Both the position numbers and the translations under genes were made by a program. The notes below the pieces were generated by a model. The model did no database searches. It was not told the DNA's origin and was given only the letters and a program-made list of their open reading frames with translations. DNA of 20,277 nt. Source: CAYWNA01 sp964459305. Its GTDB lineage: Bacteria > Planctomycetota > Planctomycetia > Pirellulales > Pirellulaceae. This document shows positions 1 to 6,548 of the stretch, one piece after another (position 1 is the stretch's first letter; every line of letters starts with the position of its first letter). Location: assembly GCA_964459305.1 (NCBI GenBank), contig CAYWNA010000246.1, positions 1 through 20,277 on the forward strand, in the 5' to 3' direction.

Positions 1-16
1 AGAGCCCTTACTCATG

Positions 17-37
17 ACCACGCCCAGAGGGCGTGGT
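17..37. repeat. perfect short hairpin near the left edge
   Basis: A perfect 9-bp stem (17-25 and 29-37, ACCACGCCC / GGGCGTGGT) with a 3-base loop AGA. Only a short, broken T run follows, so it is a weak candidate for an intrinsic terminator of a gene lying to the left of the window. It could equally be a piece of an intergenic palindromic repeat. Confidence 0.5.
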
Positions 38-63
38 TTCAACACTTAAATGAATAAGGTGTA

Positions 64-142
64 AGGAACGTTCCTGAGACCTTTTCGGAATGACACCTTT
101 TCCGAACCTTGAGGAACGAGCCAGCGTCAGTGTGATACACTG
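64..142. promoter_or_regulatory. candidate vapBC operator/promoter region
   Basis: Three dyads sit in the 146 bases before vapB. They are a perfect 12-base palindrome AGGAACGTTCCT (64-75), a 7-bp inverted repeat TTCGGAA/TTCCGAA (84-90 and 100-106), and a perfect CAGTGT-GAT-ACACTG dyad (128-142). VapBC complexes are known to repress their own promoter by binding inverted repeats, so these are plausible operator sites. I see no convincing -35/-10 pair. Calling them operators is inference. Confidence 0.35.
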
Positions 143-209
143 TGTCCGTGGCCTTGGCGCCTGAAGTGGCCAAGAGAAAATCCAAGAGTCTGCTTTTCGG
201 AGACCTCTC

Positions 210-431
210 ATGGTCGTCGCCGTGAATCTAACCGACGAAGAACTCGCGCAAATCAAGCGGATCACCCACACAGAAGACGAAATCGAAGCCGTTTCGAGGG
301 CCGCCAGAGAATTCCTGCGGCTGAGCCAGCTCAAACAACTGAAAGCGGTCTCGGGCAAGGTGGACTTCGAGCTTGACTGGCAGGAACTCGAGTCGCTGGA
401 ACTCGGCGAACTTGATTTCCCTACGAATTGA
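210..431 (+). CDS. vapB: VapB-family antitoxin
   Basis: A 73-residue protein immediately before a PIN-domain toxin gene, which is the classic antitoxin-first order of a VapBC module. The N-terminal part (about residues 3-40: a short strand AVNLTDE, then two helices) fits a DNA-binding antitoxin domain. The acidic C-terminal tail (about 48-70, with WQELESLELGEL) fits the segment that wraps around and inhibits the toxin; a motif like GKVDFELDW is common in this antitoxin group. The start is ATG at 210 with GGAG (199-202) seven bases upstream. Its stop ends 6 bases before the GTG at 438, so translation is probably coupled to vapC. Expected role: neutralise VapC and autorepress the operon. Confidence 0.8.
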   Translation: MVVAVNLTDEELAQIKRITHTEDEIEAVSRAAREFLRLSQLKQLKAVSGKVDFELDWQELESLELGELDFPTN

Positions 432-437
432 CGGTAG

Positions 438-869
438 GTGATGGAAGACTGGGTGTTTGTTGATACGTGCATTTGGGAATCGTTTTTCGCCAAGCCAAAC
501 TCGGCTGAAAAACGCGCGGTCGATTCACTGTTGGACCACGATCGAGTTGCCCTCGTCGGCCCCATCGTTGCGGAGGTTCTGCTGGGGTTTCGCCGCAAGG
601 AACAGGCTGACTGGATTGCTTCGCGTTTACGGTTTGCTCACTATGTCACGGCTGCGTGGGGCGATTGGTGCCAGTCGGCAGAACTCGGGCGAGAACTCGC
701 CGCCAGAGGGCAGAAGCTCCCGCCCACAGACTTGGTTGTCGCCACCGTCGCCAAACGCCTTGATGCGTTCGTCTACACAGTCGATCCACACTTCGATTCC
801 GTTCCCGAATTGAAACGATATTGGCCGAACGAGGCGGCTGAGGCGGAAAAGGTGTCGATCCTATGGTGA
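438..869 (+). CDS. vapC: VapC-family PIN-domain ribonuclease toxin
   Basis: A 143-residue PIN-domain protein, a normal length for VapC toxins. The acidic residues that bind Mg/Mn in this family can be placed: D9 in VFVDTCIW, E46 in IVAEVLLGF, D98 in PPTDLVVATVA, and D116/D120 in VYTVDPHFDSV. VapC proteins are metal-dependent RNases that cleave tRNA, rRNA or mRNA; the target here cannot be read from sequence. The start is either GTG 438 or ATG 441, which differ by one residue. There is little independent ribosome site, which fits coupling to vapB. The final 9 bases overlap the 3' end of the convergent cytochrome gene. All catalytic residues are present, so it is probably active. Confidence 0.88.
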   Translation: MMEDWVFVDTCIWESFFAKPNSAEKRAVDSLLDHDRVALVGPIVAEVLLGFRRKEQADWIASRLRFAHYVTAAWGDWCQSAELGRELAARGQKLPPTDLVVATVAKRLDAFVYTVDPHFDSVPELKRYWPNEAAEAEKVSILW

Positions 870-873
870 CACC
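851..873. terminator. small inverted repeat at the convergent vapC/cytochrome junction
   Basis: GGTGTC (851-856) pairs with GACACC (868-873) across an 11-base loop that contains both stop codons. Because the two genes converge and overlap here, the hairpin would form on either transcript and could act as a shared terminator. The stem is short and has no T run, so this is weak. Confidence 0.25.
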
Positions 874-3800
874 GCAGAGCCAAGAGCCCATGATGACCGA
901 AAGTAGGCTCGGTCAGTGGCGTAGACGTCGATTCGGTAGTCGGGCGGCAGCGGGCGGGGGAGAATGCCGAAATTCTGCATCTCCTGGATGTAGTACCTGT
1001 TGGGCACAAAGCCTTTCATGCCGAAACGTCTCTTTCCGGCCAATTGCCCGGCGGCCTCATCGATGGCTGCGCGAATCGTCCGGTAGTCCGCGTCGTTCGC
1101 ATCCGCAAAAACAGCCCGGCCGCACAGTGCCAGACCGCCGGCCTCCTTCGCAAGCGGCGCGCGGAGGAAAAGCGACGTCTCAGGTCGCGTCAGGTTACAG
1201 TGCGCCTGATACAGCCGCGATTCACCGGGCTGGAAGTACGCCAGGTGCCGGATCAGGATGATGTCATGGATGCTGGTCAGCAGCGGTTGCGGCGGTTCAC
1301 GACGCCCGAACTGGTAGTAAAACGCGCCTTTCTTCACGTTCCGGTACGACGGTTTCGTCGCCGTGTGACACTCCGCGCAGCGGCGCCGGAAGACCTCGTG
1401 CGAAAACTCGACGGTGTACATTCCGCTGCCCAGCGCCGCATACGTGCCGGGGTAGGTCGCCCCCGTTTCGATCCACAGCCGAACCATGGTCCATTCGCGC
1501 TCGGAGAGCCGGGCATCATAATGCGAGCCGTCGATCAGCGTCATCAACCGGCTGGCGGACGAACCGATCGTTCGCGGCGCATGGTTGCCCAAACCGTTTC
1601 GTCCGTCAGCAACCAGAGCATGGGTGAACATGGTCCAATAGCTGGTCGTGTAGAGCGGCGTCATGTCGCCCGAAAGGTCGACACCGCCGTCGCGCCGGTC
1701 GGCGTTGTGGCATTCGACGCAATGCCGGTCGAGGATCGGCTGAATGTCGCGAGTAAAGTCGAAGACATCGGGTACGTCCTCAAACGGGTTGATACGGCTG
1801 GGCGGCCGCGACATGGCCTGGAGCGTCAGCACACTGCGGTCGTGCGGCGCCTGGACCCGAGGCTCGTGGCAACCCACGCAGCCGGTGGTCTCGCCCGGCT
1901 GAACCGTCACGAAACTCTGCATCCGCTTGACGGCCACGTCGTTCTCGTCGAGTGCTACGAAAAAAATCGATCGCACAGCCGGCACCTCGAAGTAGGCCGA
2001 CCCGTCCGGCTCGACCGGAACGGTACCCAGCACGCGTTCCAGCGTAAACGTGCCGCCGATGGTAAGCGGCTCCTGCCCGCCGGAAAAATTGGCTGGCTTG
2101 GGCAACTGTTCGAGAACCAACAACTTCTTGATCTCGCCACGGCGGATACCCTCCGTGTTCCGCCCTTCATAGATGTCCGACAGGATCAGGCGTCCTGTGT
2201 TCTCGTCCATTTGGTCGCGTTTCGAAATGACCAGTTCATGCGGCCGGGCCCTCAGCGGTCGAGGTTCGTGAACCGGCAGGCCACAATCGCGCACCTCCGG
2301 CGTGAAGACCGGCTCGATGGTTCCGAGATCGTTCATCAAATAGATGCCTTTGTCGTCGGCCACCATGAACAGATTTTCATCGAGCGGATACGGGTCGCGG
2401 AGTGATCGCTTGCTGATGTGACGAAGATTGCCCGAAGCGTCGGGCCCCCGGCTGGGATCGATGATCGAGATGTAGCCCAGGTGCTCGCTGCGCCCGTGGC
2501 CCGGCGAGAAGGACACAACCGTCTTGTCGGTCCCCGGAATCGGCTTGGCATCGAGCAGCGCTGCCCGGTCCAGCGGGTCCTGGTTCCCAAAATAGACCAT
2601 CAGCCCGGTGCCGTCGGGATTGACCGTCCACAAGTGATGAAACGTGAGCTGGTTGCGATCGACGTATTCCCAGCGCATAAACAGCACACGTCCATCGGGC
2701 AACATCCACGGCGTGTTCTCTTGTTCTGCGTTGTTCGAAACCATGCGGAGGTTCTGGCCGTCGCCGTCGCACCGGTAGAGGACGGCCACCTGCGTCCGCC
2801 AGCACGGCACGAAGCGATGGCAGCGGCTGGAGCAGAACATGATTCCGCCATCGGGCAGATAGATCGGTTCGATGTCGTTATCCGGCCCGTCGGTCAATTG
2901 CCGTAGGCCCGATCCGTCGCCGTTGATTTCGAACAGGTGATAGGCTTCCGTGCCACCCCGGCGATAGGAGAACAGGATCTTGTTGCCGTCGTAATGAACA
3001 TTCGGATCACGGATACCGCCGCGCGGGTCGTCGAGCAATACGTTCAACTCACCGGTCCGCAGGTTCATCCGACACAAACGCGATCCTTCGCCAAAAGCAA
3101 ACCGTTTTCCGTCTCGCTTGATGAGCGCGCCGTCAGTGTAGTGCGAATCGTCGCAGTAGTGCCCAAAGTTGCCGTACCAATGGTCGCGTCCCGAAACGCG
3201 TTGGGCAAACACAATTTCGTCGAAGTCAGCCGCGGGGCTTCCGAGAAACTGTTTGAGCATTTCGCCCGGCTTGAAGGGCTTGCGTTGCGCGACGGGCTCG
3301 GACTTCAGCAGGTTTTCAGCGGTCGGATCGGGCAGTCCGACAACACACACGGGATCAAAGCCGCCTCCGGCGCTATCATCCTGAAAGAACAACCGGTCGA
3401 CGGCTTCACCGTCGCCGTAACCCAACTCGCCGAGGTCGATGCCCACAGCCAGGGCCTTGAACCCTCGTTCGGGATTCGAACTCTTCGGCGACACTTGCCC
3501 GGTGGTGAACTCCACGAAGGTCTTCGGCGGCGAAGCGTGCAGGTACAGGTCGAAGTCATCAATCAGCAATGCCCGCGGATGGCGGCCATCGACGTCATAC
3601 TCCGTCACGGTCAGCGTACTCAGACCGGACCGAAATACGGCGGGGCTGACGCGAAATCCGTCGCCAATTGCCCCCTTGTCGATCTCGAAGAACACCACAT
3701 CGATGCCCGGTCGATTGACCACCGGTTGGTCGAACCGTACGGCACAGCCCGGTGTCGGAGATGCCCCTTCGAGCTCCGGGTCCTGCGCCCGCGGCACGCC

Positions 3801-4139
3801 ACTCCCACGCGGATTCACCGCCCCCGTGTTCAGCACGGCGTCAAGCAATTCGGCACGCCGCACGGCAGTTGGTGCCGGACGCCCCGGAACCTCTGCAATA
3901 TTAGTGCCGTTACCCGTGAAATGAATCAAACGGACACCGATCAGCGACTTGGCATTGTAGATCTCCGGCCCCGTACCGCGATCAACCGTCAGGCTCGTCA
4001 GCACGGTCTGTCCATCTTGGGTGTCAACTGTATAGCGGCGAATCTGCGCCCGCGACGGGGCAGTAGCCGTCGCCGCCGCCAGGAACGCCACGGTTGCCAC
4101 AACTCGTATCCGATGCTCGATCCACTGTGATTCGATCAT
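861..4139 (-). CDS. HzsA-related exported triheme cytochrome with beta-propeller
   Basis: A 1092-residue protein with a probable Sec signal (hydrophobic 13-28, then APSRAQ). Residues about 32-290 form an extension of unknown fold. Residues about 300-690 are a TolB/PD40-like propeller with repeated DG-DG motifs (INGDGSGLRQLT, VNPDGTGL) and an internal Cys/His patch CSSRCHRFVPCW (436-447). Next comes a segment typical of HzsA relatives (VPVEPDGSAYFEVPA, then QPGE). Three CXXCH haem motifs follow: CVGCH 754-758, CVECH 807-811 and CAECH 921-925. The middle one, after FTRDIQPILDRHC, resembles planctomycete PSCyt domains. Family members are named after the alpha subunit of anammox hydrazine synthase, but no HzsB or HzsC is nearby. 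Expected role: periplasmic electron transfer or oxidoreduction on an unknown substrate. ATG 4139 has no clear ribosome site. Confidence 0.8.
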   Translation of the reverse strand: MIESQWIEHRIRVVATVAFLAAATATAPSRAQIRRYTVDTQDGQTVLTSLTVDRGTGPEIYNAKSLIGVRLIHFTGNGTNIAEVPGRPAPTAVRRAELLDAVLNTGAVNPRGSGVPRAQDPELEGASPTPGCAVRFDQPVVNRPGIDVVFFEIDKGAIGDGFRVSPAVFRSGLSTLTVTEYDVDGRHPRALLIDDFDLYLHASPPKTFVEFTTGQVSPKSSNPERGFKALAVGIDLGELGYGDGEAVDRLFFQDDSAGGGFDPVCVVGLPDPTAENLLKSEPVAQRKPFKPGEMLKQFLGSPAADFDEIVFAQRVSGRDHWYGNFGHYCDDSHYTDGALIKRDGKRFAFGEGSRLCRMNLRTGELNVLLDDPRGGIRDPNVHYDGNKILFSYRRGGTEAYHLFEINGDGSGLRQLTDGPDNDIEPIYLPDGGIMFCSSRCHRFVPCWRTQVAVLYRCDGDGQNLRMVSNNAEQENTPWMLPDGRVLFMRWEYVDRNQLTFHHLWTVNPDGTGLMVYFGNQDPLDRAALLDAKPIPGTDKTVVSFSPGHGRSEHLGYISIIDPSRGPDASGNLRHISKRSLRDPYPLDENLFMVADDKGIYLMNDLGTIEPVFTPEVRDCGLPVHEPRPLRARPHELVISKRDQMDENTGRLILSDIYEGRNTEGIRRGEIKKLLVLEQLPKPANFSGGQEPLTIGGTFTLERVLGTVPVEPDGSAYFEVPAVRSIFFVALDENDVAVKRMQSFVTVQPGETTGCVGCHEPRVQAPHDRSVLTLQAMSRPPSRINPFEDVPDVFDFTRDIQPILDRHCVECHNADRRDGGVDLSGDMTPLYTTSYWTMFTHALVADGRNGLGNHAPRTIGSSASRLMTLIDGSHYDARLSEREWTMVRLWIETGATYPGTYAALGSGMYTVEFSHEVFRRRCAECHTATKPSYRNVKKGAFYYQFGRREPPQPLLTSIHDIILIRHLAYFQPGESRLYQAHCNLTRPETSLFLRAPLAKEAGGLALCGRAVFADANDADYRTIRAAIDEAAGQLAGKRRFGMKGFVPNRYYIQEMQNFGILPRPLPPDYRIDVYATDRAYFRSSWALGSAVSP

Positions 4140-4297
4140 ATCGCAACCGTAACAGATTCTGCACGATTGGACGAGTGCCGGCTCATGGAACTCAGGCTGG
4201 ACGACAATCCTGAGCGATTTTCAAACTCGTTGCTTCAGTCTAGAATCCAGTCAGCCAGTGGCTGGAGGCAACTTGACATCCGGAGATAGTTCGAACC

Positions 4298-4589
4298 ATG
4301 GAACGCAACATCGTCTCGTTTTCCATCCTGCTGATCGTCTCCCTCTGAGAACTCGGCCGGTAGCGGGGCACCGGAAATCGATGCGCCCTTCGATTTTGTC
4401 AAGGTCCGCGAGATGCCGGCAGGCGAACAGCCGGTCAATCCGGATGTCATCCCGGAAGGAGGACCAGATGAGTTGCTGGCGTTCATTGAGGATCTGAAGA
4501 GACATCGGCCCGGCGCCACACCATCCATGGTCGCCGCGGCACAGAAGATTCTCCAACAACGCACGACCGACGTGCCGCAGGCCGAGTGA
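4298..4589 (+). pseudogene. small exported protein gene broken by a frame change
   Basis: From ATG 4298 the frame reads a signal-like start, MERNIVSFSILLIVSL, then hits TGA at 4346-4348. One base later (frame beginning 4347) the sequence reads on as a well-behaved 80-residue tail: ENSAGSGAPEIDAPFDF, then a stretch containing PDELLAFIEDLKRHRPG, ending at TGA 4587-4589. Together they make an about 97-residue secreted or membrane-anchored protein. The junction is CTC TGA G, so a +1 shift restores the frame. GGAG (4282-4285) lies 12 bases before the ATG. The tail vaguely recalls the N-terminal helical part of planctomycete TlpA/redoxin-like proteins, but I do not assign a family. It may be a real frameshift mutation, a sequencing error, or a recoded gene. 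Confidence 0.5.
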
Positions 4590-4661
4590 CTGACGCACGC
4601 GGGCTGTGATCGCGGGAGAACTTGCCAAAACCGTGACACGATGCATAGAATGCCCCTGAGA

Positions 4662-4689
4662 TGCTGCCCTTTCTGGGAGTGGGGCAGCA
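4662..4689. repeat. 8-bp perfect hairpin
   Basis: TGCTGCCC (4662-4669) and GGGCAGCA (4682-4689) form a perfect stem around a 12-base loop, about 70 bases after the frameshifted gene. There is no T run. It lies directly against the larger palindrome at 4699-4823 and may belong to the same composite repeat, or act as a terminator for the small gene. Confidence 0.45.
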
Positions 4690-4698
4690 ATGAGACGT

Positions 4699-4823
4699 AT
4701 ACCGCCCGCGGCCAGGATTGAGACTTTTCTGCACGTAGCCGAAGTCGCCAGACTTTGGACAGCGCAGGGAAAACCAAACTCTGGCGAGTTCGGCTACGTG
4801 TCAGGCTTGGCCGCGGGTCGTAT
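4699..4823. repeat. nested palindromic element, copy 1
   Basis: The inner inverted repeat has 27-base arms at 4732-4758 and 4774-4800. The arms match at 25 of 27 positions and are separated by a 15-base loop. The arm begins CACGTAGCCGAAGTCGCC. An outer pair of arms, 4699-4714 and 4808-4823, matches at 14 of 16 positions (core CCCGCGGCCA). A second copy of the inner palindrome is at 13364-13426, so this is a dispersed family and not a one-off terminator. It ends 30 bases before the ATG of the next gene, so it could also form in that gene's 5' leader. Confidence 0.8.
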
Positions 4824-4840
4824 GACATCCAAAACGTCGA

Positions 4841-4846
4841 AAGGAG
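4841..4846 (+). promoter_or_regulatory. ribosome binding site for the gene at 4854
   Basis: AAGGAG lies 7 bases before ATG 4854 and selects it over the out-of-frame ATG at 4847, which directly abuts the site. Confidence 0.75.
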
Positions 4847-4853
4847 ATGACTG

Positions 4854-6356
4854 ATGATCGGTGGACGATGGTTCCTTCGTGCCCGATGGCTGCGTTCTGT
4901 CGGACTGATTCTTCTCGGCCTCACCGTGTTGGCGATCTGGTCCGTTCCCGTAGCGACGGCGACGGAAGTCGAGAAGAAGGCGACAAAATCGGCGGACGAC
5001 GACTTGCAGAAGCTGGCCGACGAACTGGATGCGGCCGAGGAAGAGGAAGAATGCGATGAAGAGAAGGCCGAGGACAGCTCGACGAGCGCGCCTACCACTC
5101 GACCTCGAACAATCGTGGATGCGGCGACGCGCCGTAGGCTTCAGGCGAAAGAACAGCGCGAACGCCTGACGAAGGACCCGAAATGGCAACCGACGCATGA
5201 GCAAACCGGTCGCTTTGAGATTGGCTCTCCTCTCAACAACTTTTGCCTGGATTCCAAAGGACGAGTACTGGCATGTTGCGGCGACTGCAAGATTCGGGTC
5301 TTTTCGCAAGAAGGAGAACTGGTCGAGACATGGGATCTGGAATTCGCTCCGCAGGCGGTCGGACTGCTCAAGGCAGACGGTACGGTTTTCGTCGGCGGCG
5401 AAGGCCAGTTGGCCAAACTCTCGCCAGCCGGCAGTGTCCTGCTGCAGAAACCGTTCCCCCGTCCTATGACGGTCGAGGAGATCGAAGAGGCCGTTCAAAA
5501 GCAGGTGAAGACGCAGAAGAAGACGTACGACGACTATCTTCGTGGCATCAGGGCCCAGTTGGCCGAGGTGGAGAAGTCGCTTGACGAACAGAAAAAGGCC
5601 GCAGACGCATCGCAAGGCGAAGACAAGCCGAATCCTGTCAATCCGCTCGGCGGCGTTGCCGGCATGACATCCGGCGCCGATGGATTTCGACTCGTATTCA
5701 AGGACGATACGCCGTTGACACTGCAGCGGACAGCGTTGCAGCAATATGTCAAAATGATCGATCAGCAATATGGCGGCGCCGAAAAGCTGGCGGCGAGCAT
5801 CCGTTCGCGTATGAAGAGTGCTTCGCGAACGGCGACGTTTACCGGCCTTGCCGTTGCGGACAAGGAACTGTTCGTTAACTGTTCGGGGGCCGGCTATGGC
5901 TACAACGCATGGCGATTGAACCACGACTTTCAGGAGGAGACCCTGATCGTCAAGGGCCTGCGGGGCTGTTGCCGACAGATGGATTGTCAAACGTACGGCG
6001 GCGATTTGTGGATTCCCATGAACACACAGCACAAAGTCTATCGTTACGATCGGGACGGCGAGGTGCTCAGCACGTTCGGCAAGCGTGATCGAGAGGCGGC
6101 CGATGGCTTTGGAGGCTGCTGCGAACCGAAGAACATGCGTTTTGGCGAAGGTGGTTCCATCTATTGCGCCGAATCAGGTCCGCCGGTTTGCGTCAAACGG
6201 TTCACGGCGGACGGCCAGTTCCAGAACGTCGTTTGTTACCCTGTCTACGAGACGGGTTGTGTCCGCGTGTCGGTCGACATGTCCGGCGACAAGTTATTCT
6301 TGATGAGTCCCAACGAGAACGCGATCTACGTCTTTGAGCCAAAACAGGAGACGTAG
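4854..6356 (+). CDS. exported Cys-pair-rich NHL-like propeller protein, function unknown
   Basis: A 500-residue protein. An N-terminal hydrophobic segment (about 14-33, before VATATEV) is a signal peptide or anchor. A highly acidic, low-complexity stretch follows (about 48-75, with AAEEEEECDEE). Propeller-type strands resembling NHL repeats span about 119-200 and 325-497 (for example LDSKGRVLACCGDCKIRVF and VYRYDRDGEVLSTFGK). A charged helical insertion (about 205-320) splits them and is probably a coiled coil at 205-250. Cysteines cluster: CCGDC 141-145, CC 372-373 with C378, CC 422-423 (GGCCEPKN), and C438, C446, C461, C469. This suggests metal binding or disulfides on the propeller face, which is inference. 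I do not recognise a named family. The next gene, 192 bases on in the same direction, is also an exported propeller protein. Confidence 0.75.
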   Translation: MIGGRWFLRARWLRSVGLILLGLTVLAIWSVPVATATEVEKKATKSADDDLQKLADELDAAEEEEECDEEKAEDSSTSAPTTRPRTIVDAATRRRLQAKEQRERLTKDPKWQPTHEQTGRFEIGSPLNNFCLDSKGRVLACCGDCKIRVFSQEGELVETWDLEFAPQAVGLLKADGTVFVGGEGQLAKLSPAGSVLLQKPFPRPMTVEEIEEAVQKQVKTQKKTYDDYLRGIRAQLAEVEKSLDEQKKAADASQGEDKPNPVNPLGGVAGMTSGADGFRLVFKDDTPLTLQRTALQQYVKMIDQQYGGAEKLAASIRSRMKSASRTATFTGLAVADKELFVNCSGAGYGYNAWRLNHDFQEETLIVKGLRGCCRQMDCQTYGGDLWIPMNTQHKVYRYDRDGEVLSTFGKRDREAADGFGGCCEPKNMRFGEGGSIYCAESGPPVCVKRFTADGQFQNVVCYPVYETGCVRVSVDMSGDKLFLMSPNENAIYVFEPKQET

Positions 6357-6423
6357 AACGGTGCCGCGACGGCTCGCGCCTCGCCCACGCTGTGGAGGTT
6401 GCTGAACAGGGGGCGGGGATATT

Positions 6424-6484
6424 CGTGGGGCACGTTTCCGACGTGCCTGGACTGACCAGATTCGATCTCGCATCGTGCCCCACG
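6424..6484. repeat. intergenic palindrome with nested hairpin
   Basis: Perfect 11-bp arms CGTGGGGCACG (6424-6434) and CGTGCCCCACG (6474-6484). Inside the left half is a second perfect hairpin, CACGT-TTCCG-ACGTG (6431-6445). The element fills the spacer between the two propeller genes and could terminate the first transcript. With no T run, a dispersed repeat is as likely. Confidence 0.6.
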
Positions 6485-6548
6485 ACTCTAACAGCAGCCC
6501 GAATCTAAACCGCATGCCCCTGCGCGATCCAGAAGGAGTTCCGCACTC

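Noticed and set aside
34..41. GTTTCAAC, reminiscent of a CRISPR repeat end
   Set aside because: It occurs once, next to a hairpin, with no regularly spaced repeats.
1044..4130. Long open frames (453 and 397 codons) on the + strand opposite the cytochrome gene
   Set aside because: They are antisense to a gene with clear haem motifs, have no recognisable domains, and are expected from high GC content with few antisense stops.
861..4139. Idea that the window encodes anammox hydrazine synthase
   Set aside because: Only an HzsA relative is present. HzsB/HzsC-type subunits and other anammox genes are missing, and such relatives are widespread in non-anammox planctomycetes.
4794..6032. 412-codon minus-strand frame opposite the Cys-rich propeller gene
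   Set aside because: The plus-strand product has a signal peptide, a good ribosome site and propeller repeats; the minus frame shows no domain logic.
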